A stretch of DNA of 64,000 bases from Capsaspora owczarzaki ATCC 30864 (taxonomy: Eukaryota; Opisthokonta; Filasterea). This document shows, piece by piece, positions 19,682-31,370 of the stretch. How positions within the stretch are numbered: position 1 is the first letter of the stretch; every line of letters begins with the position of its first letter. The stretch spans positions 220,378-284,377 of the forward strand of contig NW_011887301.1 of the NCBI RefSeq assembly GCF_000151315.2, given 5' to 3'. The notes below the pieces were generated by a model. The model saw only the letters and a program-made list of their open reading frames with translations. It made no database searches and was not told where the DNA came from. The position numbers and the translations under genes are program-made.

Positions 19682-22600
19682 ATGCGGCACAGGCGCGGCA
19701 GTCCGACTGCTGCCTCTGCCACGATGGCGACGGGCAAGACGAAGAAGATGTCCGCAGTGATGCTTGGTGTCGTCGCGTGCTGCTGCGTACTGGCTCGGAT
19801 GGCGCCTGCAGCCGTGGCCGTCGATCCGCCGCTGTCCTTTGTCTCGCCATTGCCGGTCGTCGCACTGTACCTCCCAGCGCCCGCGTCCGTGCTCTCGCAG
19901 GCCACGTACAAGTCAGACCGCATGCCTGCCTACTGCCAAGTCCAGATGCCACCGTCCGACAGCAACAGCACGGGTGGTCTCGGCAACACTGTGTAACGGC
20001 CGAACGTGCTGGATGATGCTAATCGTTGAAGCAGTTCACTCATGCTGACTCGACTCTGGTCCGATGCCGTTGGGCATGTTCTGTTTTCGTAGACTTGGAA
20101 ATTTAAACTATGACGGGTGGATTGGCATTCGGCTGCGTGGCGCGACTTCGCGTAGCTTTATCAAGAAGCAGGTAAACATGGCAAACTGCGTGACTCTGCG
20201 TGTGTGTGTGGACGAGTTGAAGAGCACCAGAAGAGGAGAAGAGCAGGACAATGTATGGACCTACACAAAAGCAAGGCTCATGGCGTGGGATGCTGCAAGA
20301 AATGCACGGGTTTTGGAAATATGGCAGAAATCGACAGAAAACCGAGTTCTCAGATTTGTGCTCAAAACCCGCCGCGCTGTTTTTCTAAAGCGCTACCATG
20401 CATTGGTGCATTGTTTTCTCACTCAATCCTCTTTTACGGCACCCTGTTTGGCATTGGCAGTACTCGGTCGAGCTCTGGTCGGATCCAGTCTCCAACAAGA
20501 CAATCAACCGGCCCTTCCTCAACCTGCCGTCCGAATCTGACTTTATCCTGTATGGACCGATCGTGGACAAGACCTTGGTGCAGGACGCGCTGGCGTACGC
20601 TCTGAGCAACTCGATTGGCCGGTATGCCAGTCGCTCGGTCTTTGTCGAACTCTTCATCTCGGAAAGCGCAGTCATGCCCGTGTGGAACACGACCACCAAC
20701 ACCACATCCCCGGTCACGCCTGGGTCGCAGCTCAGCTATCCTGGCAGGTACTCGGGCGTCTACGTTGTGCTCGAAAAGATCAAGGCGGACAAAAACCGCA
20801 TCGACATCAAACATTCCGGGAGCAACCACACCACTGGCGGATACATTGTCAAGATTGACGTGCTCGACCCGACCAAGGAATACTTTGTCAACACTACGGC
20901 TCGCACGCCCAATCTTGTCATTGCCGATCCGCCGCTGAGCGAGCTGACCCCGACGCAGACCGACTATGTGACGCGCTACATGAATGCGTTTGAGAGCGCG
21001 CTCGCTTCCGACTCGTTCAACGCACCAGAGAGCATCCCGCGAGCCAACATTTCGCGCGAGGACTTGCTCAACAATGCCAACAACACGTTCGGCTACGCGA
21101 CCTACATTGACGTCGATTCGGCCGTCGACTACCTGCTGCTCACCGAGCTGTATAAAAACGTGGACGCCTACCGTGCCAGCGCGTACATGTACAAGGACCG
21201 CGGCGACGACGCAAAGCTGGTCTTTGGACCTGTGTGGGACCTCAACCTTGCGTTCGGCAACAGCTACTTTTACGGGAGCATGAGTCCAGACGGCTTTCAA
21301 GTCTGGACCCACTACCGGTACAGCCCCGGCGAAAAAAAGGTCGCTCCGTTGTGGTGGCGGCGCATGTTGCAAGATGGCTGCTTTGTTGCGCGGGTGATTG
21401 CACGATGGCAAGACCTGCGCCAAGGACCGCTGCAAACCTCAACCGTGCTGCAGCTCGTCGATTCTCTTGTTGCCTCGATTGGTGCTCTGCCGATCGCGCG
21501 CAACACTGCCAAGTACCCGCCATCTGACAGCCAATGGTCGAACGTTGCCCCAACGCGAACGTCGCAGGCAGCCTATGTTGCTGCTCTCAAGGCCTGGTTG
21601 GAACAGCGCTTGGCCTGGATGGACGCCAACATTTTCTTCATTTCGCCCGTCGCCGTGCCTTCTTGTACGTTTGACGCTCCTCCTCCCGCAGTGCCGTTCG
21701 TTCCAGGCACGCCGCTCGCTCCCCCAGCCTCCAAAACATTTTCACCACCGTGTGTCGAAATGCTGTATGGCGCTCCAGACGCGTTTTGGTTCCCCAGGGT
21801 GGCCAACCAAGTCCTTGTGATGGACAACGACAATTTGACCTTTGCACCGCTGCCTTTTGACGTGAACTCGACGACAGAGTTGACGGCCATTGCTCTGGAT
21901 GGTGTTGCGCGCTGCGCCATTGCCTACCAGTTGACAGTCACGTACCAATCCAACAACCGTCGCTTTGACCCTTCGTCCTGGACTCTGTACGGCTCGGCCG
22001 ACGGGGGTGCTAGCTGGACGCCGGTGGACGCGCGCACTGACGTGCAATTCATTTCGGACTTGGCCACTCGAAAGTTTGTGATTGGCGCGGGTGCTGAAAC
22101 GCTGGCAGGAGGCTTTGCCAGTCCCACCCCGGACAACTGCCCGCGATTCAATGCGTTCAAGCTGGCAGTGACGAGTACCTACTTGAACACGTCGCAGCCT
22201 CTGCTCTCAGCCTTCCGCGTATTTGCTTCTGCCGATGCCGAGCATGACGCGCTTTGTCTCAATCTCGTCCAGATGGCAGATACGTTTGAGCCGACCCATG
22301 GCATCCTGGGCGTTTACTACAACGATTCAAGCTTTGGCTGGTCGCCAGGCTACAACACTCCTCCAAGTTCTCGTTGGACACGAATGGATCGGAGCATCGA
22401 CTTTGCGGCCGGCCAGCTCACCTGGCCATCGGATCCACAAAACGAGCTCTTCCCAGCGGGATGGAGCATTCGTTGGACAGGCTGGTTGCGCTTGGACGAT
22501 CGCACACAGCTCGACCCATTCCTCACCCTTTCCGTGGTTTCCTCTGGCCTCTCCGTTCAAACTAGCACGTTGGATGGCCGTCCGATCATGACAATCATTG

Positions 22601-24476
22601 CATATGGTGGCTATCACTTTGTTGATATTCGTGTTACCGGTACAGCTGCGACGCCCCCTTCCAAAGCCACGCTCCAACTCTGCTTCAAGCCAGCCTCTGC
22701 ACCTACCTTGCCGTTCGGTCGCGTCCACTTTACTCCCGTCCCAGACGAGCTTGATTTTGAGGTGGTTGATGGAGTGCTCGGCGGAAGCAACACGCTCCAA
22801 ATCCCCCGAGAAGACGCCGAAGCTTTCCTCAACACGGTGCGCAAAATCTGGCTTGTTCGTGGACCAACTCCGGCCGATGGCGCTACCTCCACTCGGCTTT
22901 CCTTCACCCAGTTGGACCCGGGATTTTACTGCGACAATGTGGTGGTCTATTCGGTCAACGCCTCCCTTGCGCCTGAATCCTGGGTCACTCCCGGCATGGC
23001 CCTGCAAACTCCGTTCTCCTTGTTGCATCCTGCACTTGCACAAGTCTCCAACCTGTGTGGCATCTCGGCGACAGTGCCAATCGTCATGGTTCCTGGACAG
23101 ATATTTGCAGTTCAGTTCACTTCTTACTGGTCCTCGCAACGCCAGGGCTTTGTGGCGAATTTCCAGCCTGCCACACCGTACCAATGTGGCCCTCTTGCCT
23201 GCAACGCCGCCAACCAGGGCGGTAACTGCACTGCCAATGCCATCTGCCAGTGCGCGCCGGGCTTTGCTGGCGCCGATTGCACACAAAAGTTTGACTGTCG
23301 CACGGTCGGCAACTGCTCAAACAATGGTATTTGTGTCGCTGATGGCCAGTGCTCATGCGCAAGTGGATACGGCAACTACAATTGCGCTGTCGCGTTCGAT
23401 TGCAGTGGCCTCAACAATTGCTCCGGGCACGGGCGCTGCGTGGCCAACAATGTGTGCGCGTGTGAGCCCAATGCAGTGGGCCTAGCCTGCGAACAATACT
23501 GTACTCCCATTGCGACTGCCATCACGCAAATCCTGGCCACTGGCGAGCTTCCGCCCTACGAGACCGCAGCTATGATGTTCGACCGCAATGTCTTGACCAA
23601 GTGGTTTTATAGCACACGTGTCGCTCCTGCCCAAGCATGGGTGTCTGTCAAGTTTGCCGAGCCCGTCGCGATTGATGGCTACATTTTGGGTTCGGCCAAT
23701 GACATGTCGGTCCGAGATCCGCGAGATTGGTATGGTGAACTCACTTGCTGGTGTTTATGGCGTTTTGGCTGTGTTGGGCTCAATATTTTTGTGTTTCTTT
23801 TTTTGCTTCGTCTAGGTCACTCGAAGGCAGTGCGGACGGAGCGCAGTGGACTTCACTGGACGTGCGCACCGACGAAACATTTTCACAGAGGTTTCTGCTT
23901 CGGTTCTTCAACATGACTGCTGCAGACGCGTACCAGTACTACCGCCTCTCGATTACTTCTGCTCTAAGTCGGACCACAAAGGACTTGCAGCTTTCAGAAA
24001 TGCAGCTGTGCCAGCGCGTTGCGCCAGTTGTTTCTACCTCTGCTGGACTGCTGTCTTCAACCGTGGAGCCTTTTTCCTCCACTGCCTCGTCTGCCACACC
24101 CTCTTCTGCCACACCAGCAATATCATCTGCCACGCCAGCGGTGTCATCTGCCACTCCAGCGGTGTCATCTGCCACACCACTCGTCTCCTCGGCATCTGCC
24201 GAAACTTCCAAAGTGGCACCGTCGAAATCGACGCACGTGTCTCCAGGTACTGCATCCGACGCGTCGGAAGGGGGCGCCAACTCCACCACGATTGCATTGA
24301 TTGTCGTGGCTGTTGTCCTGCTGGTTGGCGGGCTGGGCTTGGTCGGCCTCTTCCTGTACCGCCGGTCTCGTGGCCACGCTATGCCAAACATGTTTCAAAT
24401 GCGCTCCAGGAAGCTTGACAAGCGCCCGATGATTTGGATGGCTGTGGATGATGACGACGACGAAGATGTCTTGTAA
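19682..24476 (+). CDS. CotH-kinase / discoidin / PA14 / EGF single-pass membrane protein
   Basis: Four in-phase exons: 19682-19992, 20093-20171, 20461-23729, 23816-24476; 1439 aa. A signal sequence sits near residues 23-47 (VMLGVVACCCVLA); Met15 or Met23 could also start it. Next is a CotH-type kinase domain to about residue 470: YDGWIGIRLRG, SFIKKQ, and the metal-binding block FGPVWDLNLAFGN. Then come a discoidin-like region (about 560-730; SWTLYGSADGGASW), a PA14-like domain (about 739-880; GVYYNDSSFGW, RWTGWL) and three EGF-like modules (about 1038-1145; CQCAPGFAGADC and relatives). A second discoidin/F5-8C domain is split by intron 3. A Ser/Ala/Thr/Pro stalk with SATPAVS repeats precedes a transmembrane helix (about 1378-1402; ALIVVAVVLLVGG) and a short acidic tail. 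CotH enzymes are atypical secretory-path protein kinases. A cell-surface role is inferred; ligand unknown. Confidence 0.88.
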
Positions 24477-24733
24477 AGGATTTTTATGTTCGAGGCGGGT
24501 TTGGCATTCCGTGTGTGTATTTTTTATTTGTGTGTGTGTGTGAGCCTGAGATGGTTGAATAGCTTGATATTTTCTTCCAAACAATGAGTGTGAGACAAGT
24601 CTAATGAACTTTTGACATAAAGTAGAAAAGACATGACGCGCTGTTGTTCCACTGTCGTTGCGGTACTTGGATTGTCTTAAACAGGTTGTATTGATGAAAA
24701 GCAAACACTACTCAACGGAAGCAGCACTGAAAC

Positions 24734-26935
24734 TCATTCAGGGACCTTCTCGTAATGCTCCTCGTCGCTTCCTTCTTCCTCAACCCCAGCGCCGTCATCC
24801 TCGGCGGCGCCCGCCTCGTCCGCCTCGGTATTCTTGGAAGGAACCCAAAGCCCAGAGTCTTCGCAGCGCTTGACGTGGTACTTGGCTTCCTCGAGAGGCA
24901 TGGCTGCCAAAGCCGCGTGCAGCTTGGCCATGTCGCGGGATTCAAACGCCTCACGCAAAGGTGCAGGCAGTGTTTCAAGAACTTCGAACGGATCCAAGCC
25001 GCCGGGACCGAGGCGGCTCTGACGCTCAATGGCCTCTTGCTCGGCCTCGGCCTCTGCAATCTTGACCTTGGCGCGGTCTTGCACGCGCTTAACGAACGAC
25101 GTCCACTCGTCTTGGAATGCGTCCAAGTACGGTTGGTCGGCGACACGGAACCTGGGAAAAAGAAAAAAAAACAAAAGGAAAGGAAAGGAGGCAGAGAATC
25201 AAGTTACGAGTTAGACAACAGGGCTGGAACGAAAAAGGATTGTCCGAGAAAAAAAATGCAAAGGAAAAAAGGGGGAGAGTGGGTGGCATACTTGTTGAAG
25301 AAACGGTTGACATTCGCACGCGGGTCGTTGTTGAGCGACTTGGCGAGTTGAAGCATGTACTGCATGAGAATCGTCTGGTGGGCGACCCGCTTCATGAGGT
25401 CGTGCTTGCCTTCCATCTCGAGCTCGAGACACCAAATCACAAGGTAGTTGGCAGCGTCTTCGCAGACCAGATCGAGGTTTTCACCGAGATACATGTGGGT
25501 CTCGTCGAGCTTGGAGTACATGGCGTACTTTTTGATACGTGCTTCGTTCTTCTTGATGAACGATCGCTGGAAATCGGGCAACAATGGGAGTTGATCAAAC
25601 AAACAAGCAAAAACGGGTGAGAATAGTTCGGACTGGTTTCTCTGGTCGATACGCAAGTAGCCTCACCAAATCCTGTGCTTCCTCCTCGTCCGACTTTGAG
25701 GATGAGGCGGGCGTGGCTGCAGCGCCCTTGTTCACCACCTGGGACAAAAAACAACAGAGGGTCGCTGTGAGTCGTCGTCGAGCACGGCACGGACGAATTC
25801 ATCCAGGCGCCCAACAGTGCGCGTTACCGTCTTGTTGAAGCCGGGCTTGCTAATGTTGTCGACGTTCCACTTGGGATGCTCACGCTCCATTCGCTCGAGC
25901 TCGGCTTCCTTGCGCCGGAACTCTTCCTCTTGCTTCTGAGCCTCGGTGAGCGCAGCGTCGATTTTCTTGGCGGCATCTTCCGGTGCGTTCAGCGTCTTTG
26001 CCTGCGGCCGTGGCGATTATTCACCACATCAAGTTTCAAAAGCGGCGGAAGGTGAGGGGACAAACTACAGCATCGTCTCGAGCTTGGATGCAGCGATCTC
26101 AAAGTTGTGGGGGTTGTTTTTTTATTTCGCTTACATGAGCAGCAGCGGCTTGCAGTACTTGGCGTTGCTTGGCCGATCTGTTGAGAGTCAAAATCTCAGT
26201 TTTTGTCAGTACTTGTTGTTCTTGCTTTTTTTTTTTTCAGCAGTGACAAGCATCGAAAAGTTGGCTCTCTTTGTTGTTTCAATAGCGCATTTTGTTTGTT
26301 AATGTAACAAAGTCAAGCTGTAACAATGTAACAAACTCAGACGCTGAATAACAAATCCCAATCTAAACAAACAAACAACACAAGTTTTTTTTTTTTTTTT
26401 TTTTTTTTTCCCGTTCAAGATGCAAAGGGAAAACGCTGTATGTCCCCCCCCTCCTACGTCAAATCGTGCCTTCCGCTTTCTGGCACAAGTTGACTTTTGA
26501 AAGTGTAACACGATGCTTCTAATATCTCCCACTTGCATCACGGACGTCCCTGACACACTGGAGCTCTGGTCTGTCGCAGGGCTGCGTTTCCTTCGCTTTC
26601 CACAGTCTTCCATCGCCAGCTTGATGACCCCCCCCCCTTCAATCTCCTTCCCTCCCTCCGCGTCCAACACCGTCACACCCAGTCGCCACTCCTGCGACCT
26701 TCAAACTCGTCGTCGTCGGAGGGGGAAAAGGCGCGCTGTTTCAAAAACTCAACTCGTCAATGTTGTGCTTGAGGGCCTCGCGTTCGCGCTTCTCCTCAGC
26801 CTCGCGCTCGACACGCGCCTGGTGCCGCCAGCGGAAGAGCGACGCGTTGTCAATGTTGGGATGCGTCTCGTCCTCGTCGTCGCTGATCTCAATGTGATCC
26901 CACTTGCTGTAGTCAATGCCGCCCTTCTTGGCCAT
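24734..26935 (-). CDS. CDC37: Hsp90 co-chaperone Cdc37
   Basis: Six in-phase exons: 26935-26754, 26177-26135, 26001-25828, 25738-25667, 25566-25292, 25151-24734; 387 aa (human 378). The N-terminus is diagnostic: [18 protein letters not shown], then [12 protein letters not shown]; Ser18 lies in the CK2 consensus SDDEDE. The central Hsp90-binding domain includes [18 protein letters not shown] and [13 protein letters not shown]. The C-terminal half is helical and ends in an acidic tail. Cdc37 loads client protein kinases, such as the S6K-type AGC kinases, onto Hsp90 in the cytosol. The exon 1 donor GTTGAG is atypical; it is the only site found that keeps phase with exon 2, so that boundary is less sure. 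Confidence 0.95.
26383..26409. repeat. T~25 homopolymer in Cdc37 intron 1
   Basis: A T run of about 25 inside the 576-nt first intron of the Cdc37 gene (A run on the sense strand). C runs at about 26445 and 26628 flank it. Confidence 0.85.
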
Positions 26936-27133
26936 TTTTCTCGCTGGGTTGCTGTGCGTTTTGGTTCCAGAAAAACAAAATTAGACTGAAGGTTGTTGTT
27001 TTCTTCTCTGCTCAGACAAGAGCTTGAATGGGATGTATTCTAACAGATCAAGCAAAAACAATCCACAAAGCGCATGGGAACGCCACGGCGCGACAGATTG
27101 CAAAAATCCGAAAATCACAAGGATTCAAAACAT

Positions 27134-30100
27134 TCAATCCATCGCAGCCTCGCTGTCAGAGATCAAGCCGTAGTGGCGAAGAAGAGGCTCGATGGAGAGA
27201 GAACGGCCTCGGAAGACAACAAAGACGTCTTGCGCAGAGAGGCTGCCACCACTCGCCAGAACAGTGTCGCGGAATCGCCGGCCAATCGTGCGAACGCTTT
27301 CGGGCAGGAGCGCACCGTCCGCAGCTGGCTCAAGCAAAGCTTCTTCGAACGCAGAGAATGCATCCGCAGATAGAATTTCGGCCCACTTGTAGCTGTAGTA
27401 CCTGTAGAGCGAAAACAATCCAACAAAAGTCAATCACAGGCTGTTGAAGCAAACCATTCACCTCAGACAACATGAATACATACCCAGCACTGTAGCCACC
27501 ATCGAAAATGTGCAAAAAGCTGCACAACATGCGGTCGTCAACAATCGGAGGGACAACAGTAAAGGTTTCGCTGATGGCGCGTTGAACGGCAAATGGAAGC
27601 ATGCGGTCACTGGGTGTGATGGGACGGCTCGAGTTCAAAAAGGCCTGCAGGGCTTGCGATGCAGGGAAGGAGTTGGCACCGTGCAGCTCCATGTCCACGA
27701 TGCCGAAAAACAGCTGACGCATGGTGGCGATACCCGCCATGTGACTGCGGCGACGGTGGAAAACGGCGGCCATGGCTGCGGGGTCCTTGGTCTCTCCAGT
27801 GACAACATGCTTGAGCATTGCTGCAAGCATCCTTGGTTGCGCAGCCCAGTTCTCCATAAACTGGCTCGGGAGCTCAACCGCGTCCCACTCGACGCCGTTG
27901 ACTCCGCTGGCCTCGCCGATATCGACTGTCGTGAGCATGTGCTGGAGCCCGTGACCAAACTCGTGGAAGAGGGTCTCGACATCGCGCCAGCTCATCAGCG
28001 AGACAGGTGCGTCGCTGCCCGGGAAGGCCGAAGGCTCCATCTGGTTGCACACGAGATGCGCGACCGGAAGTCGTCGCACAACCTTCTCGCCAGTCAGCAG
28101 AGTGTCTTCTGAGAATAGGGAAAAGCCCGAGGCCGGCACAGCGGACGGGGCTTCAAGTGCAGCGGTGCGGGAAACCACAATGTCCATCCACGCTCCGCCG
28201 CGCTTCTCGCTCGGTCGGCTGTAAGGATCAAGGTAGAAGCCAGCCAAGAGCCGGTTTGTTTTGGTGTCCAGCACGCGATAGAACCGGACGTGCTCGTTCC
28301 ACACCGAGACAGATCCAGGAGGGAGTTCCTAAGGGGGAACAAAAGCAAAACAAAAAAAAAATACAAACAAACAAACAAACGAAAAAAAAAATACACAAGC
28401 GTGGGTGGAACTGGCAGATGGAGAGTTCGAAAGGCGGAGCACAGCATGAGCAAAGCGTACCTCAACGCGAACTCCAAACAGCTCGGACACCAAGTCGAAC
28501 ATGGCTTTCAACACGCGAGGGAAGGACAAATATGGCAAAAGATCCGCCTCGTTAAAGTTGAGCGTCTTTTCCTTGTGCCTTTCCGACCAGTAAGTCAAAT
28601 CGTAAGGACGAAGCTCGGTAATCGAGGGGTCTAAGGTCAAGCGATAACAAACAAACAAACAAACAAAAAGAAACAAAAACAAAACACAAGGCCTTTGTCA
28701 GCATCCAAACCAAACCAACCCGCATTCCATCCCAGTCAGCGATGGCTTTTTTTGTGCTCCTCACCCTGTTCGCGTGCCAATTGAGTCAAAGCCTGCAACT
28801 CGGAGCGAGCGTGCCCGATAGCCTTGGTTCGGATCATTTGAATCAGGTTTACAACTTCGTCCACGGAATTCGCCATTTTCGGCTCGATGGAAACATCAGC
28901 ATACCGCGTGTAGCCAAGCAGCTTGGCGAGTTCGTGCTTTCCACGCAGAATTTCGAGGATGACCTCAGTGTTGTCCGATGCGGTCAGTGTAGAGCTGTCG
29001 GCTGCTGCGCTGATCAAGTTTGGAATGCCGCTTGCGCGGGTGACCATGGCATGCTGCACAATCTCTCGTACGCGTCGATCGGAGCAGCTTTCCATGACTG
29101 CCGAAACAATGCCTTGGTCGAGTCTGAATCGAAGAAATGACAAACAAACCCAGCGACGAAATGCACAATGGGTGAGTTGAAGTCTCTTTGAAACTTGGGT
29201 CAGCAACAATGAGGCACCCACAGTGAGATAACAACAAAACAAAAAAAAAAGAAACCTACGTGATGCGCCACGGTCCGGCGTCAGCCGTTGCAGTAGCGTT
29301 CCCAGATTTGCGCTCTGCCGCCGCCAACATTTCGCGAACTGCAGGCGACAGGCCAGCAATCTGGGCTGCGTCTTTGACAACAAACGCAAACTGGGCCGTC
29401 GAGGCAAGGACGTTGTTGCTAAACTGGCTGCCATGGAGGGCAAGGCGGCTCGAGATCTGGTTGTACTTGTCCTTGTCCTCAGCAGACAAGGCAACGCCGG
29501 CAAGCTTGGCGTCTCGCAAGGATTTGCTCAGGACGTGCTTTTGCGAGGCTGTCAGAGCGACACTGGACGTGGAGGCGGCAAGCAAGGCCTCCTTTGCGCG
29601 GAACAAGGTCTGGCTTTGACCAAACTTGTTCATGACGTCAATCACGCGACCCAGAACGCGCTGGTGCGCATCGCGGGTTTCCTGCGAGCTTTTCACGCCC
29701 TTGATGTGGTTTACAGCGCTCCACGGGACCTCAAACCTACCAGTGCAAGCCCGGGGGGGGGGTTGAGTGGCACAGTTTTTGAGTCATGGAGCAGCCGCGA
29801 GAAAACAACTTTCGCTCGGTCATTGAAATCTCACCGATCACGAATACGTTCCAGGGGAATCATGACATCGCTCCAAGTGATTGCAGTCGTCGGGTTGGCC
29901 AGTTTCGACTCGAGCGCGCTTTCCAGTTGAGTGACGGATGCTTGAAACTCGTCCAGCAAGACTAAGATTGGACCAAATTCAATTCCGACGGGATGTCAAT
30001 GCGAATGTGAACTAGACATACATCTCGATAGTCTTACAGTTAATGCCTGGCTCAATGTGAGCTGGCTGGATGTCAGCAAAGCGCGGCAAGGCAGCCGAGC

Positions 30101-30413
30101 ACGCGAGCAGTGGATTGTCCAGCACCGACGCTCCAGCCGATGATGATGAAGATGACGATGAAGATGATGAAGATGAAGAAGAAGATGATGAAGATGATGA
30201 AGTGGAGTTGGACGATGTCGAGTACGAGCGGAACGCAGCCCAGCACAGCGCCGAGACTGCGACTGCGACGGCGGACACGACGCCCCCCGGCGTGCGACGA
30301 AGCGAGAGCCCACCAGATGGAGTAGCAGTTGAAGTAGCAGCAGCAGTTGAAGCAGCAGGGGTTGGGTGATGAGGACGACCACCCGTCGTCAGCAATCCAC
30401 TCGCTCTGAGCAT
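27134..30413 (-). CDS. M3A metallopeptidase, oligopeptidase A-like, probably organellar
   Basis: Seven in-phase exons: 30413-30038, 29961-29835, 29736-29260, 29123-28765, 28630-28461, 28328-27484, 27401-27134; 873 aa. The zinc site HEFGH with glutamate downstream (ELPSQFMENWA) lies near residue 624 in exon 6. DLTYWSERHKEK and the C-terminal YYSYKWAEILSADAFSAFEE are typical of OpdA/plant organellar oligopeptidases, more than thimet or mitochondrial intermediate peptidase. The N-terminus (MLRASGLLTTGG, Arg/Ser/Ala-rich, few acids) looks like a mitochondrial presequence. It is followed by a run of about 24 Ser. It should degrade short peptides, including cleaved presequences, in the matrix. The extra length (family about 680-700) is the N-terminal region. 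(GTTT)n tracts occur in introns 4 and 5. Confidence 0.93.
28631..28685. repeat. (AAAC)n / (GTTT)n near 3' splice site of M3 peptidase intron
   Basis: Tandem AAAC/AAAAC on the plus strand; on the gene's strand GTTT repeats lie within 20-50 nt of the acceptor at 28631. A similar tract at 28345-28393 sits in the next intron. Confidence 0.8.
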
Positions 30414-31037
30414 TGTAGCGCTGCTGGTATCGACCTGTATGGCAAAGTACAAAGAGTGGTGTACTGTAGTTGGTCTGCCACAAACCAAACTAGATACATG
30501 GTTCATGTAGTTACATATTGAGCTCGATTCCCCCCCCCCCAAAGTCTGATAGATTGAGAAGCAATTGGAGGAGACTTGCATTGAACTTGAATCTGCCGTT
30601 CTGAGCCGGTTTCCCCCTCGTTTCTTTTGCTGTCTTGGCTTGGAGCACGACTACTACTTGGCTTTTCTCGTTGTGATTGTTCAAATGCTGTTGTTTCCGT
30701 TGTTGTTTCCAGTTGAAGTAGTTGTTTCATGGATGACTTTTCTTTGTTCTCCTTGTTGTTGTTGTTGTTGTTCTTGTTTGCTGCTCTTCTTGTTCTTATT
30801 CTTATACTTCTTCTTCTTTCCTTCTACTACTTCTTCTTCTTTCCTTCTTCTTGTTCTTGTTCTTGTTCTTGTTCTTCTTCTTGTTTGCTGCTCTTCTTTT
30901 TTTCTTTTTCTACTTCTTCTTCTTGACTTTTTTTTTTCTCTTTCTGTCAATCCAACTTTTTTTTTTTCCTTTCTTGCTTTCTTTGATTGACAACAACAAC
31001 AACAAAGCCATCAAATAAGGCAAAGGACGAAACAACA
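30414..31037. promoter_or_regulatory. Divergent intergenic region with TTC/TTG pyrimidine tract
   Basis: 624 nt between the M3 peptidase and Zn2Cys6 start codons. A C10 run lies at about 30531. From about 30735 to 30985 the plus strand is almost all T/C with TTC, TTCTTG and TTG repeats, directly upstream of the Zn2Cys6 gene. It is probably its promoter and/or 5' leader. Phe/Leu-rich frames here have no protein support. Confidence 0.6.
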
Positions 31038-31334
31038 ATGAGTGGAGACGCGCGAGTTGCTCACCAACAGCATCAGCACCACAGCCATCATCACCATCAA
31101 CAACAACAACAGCAACAACAGCAACAACAGCAACAACAGCAACAACAACAACAGCAACAACAACAACAGCATCCAATGCAAGGGCGACGGGTGAAGCTGG
31201 ACGACGACGACGACTACAATGACAATAACAGTGACACTGGCCCAATCAGTAGTAGTGCGGCTGTGGCTGTTGTGGCTGCCTCCTCCTCAGTGTCTGCCTC
31301 TCTCGCTCCTTCTGCTCATCATAGCAACACTACT

Positions 31335-31370
<36 letters not shown>

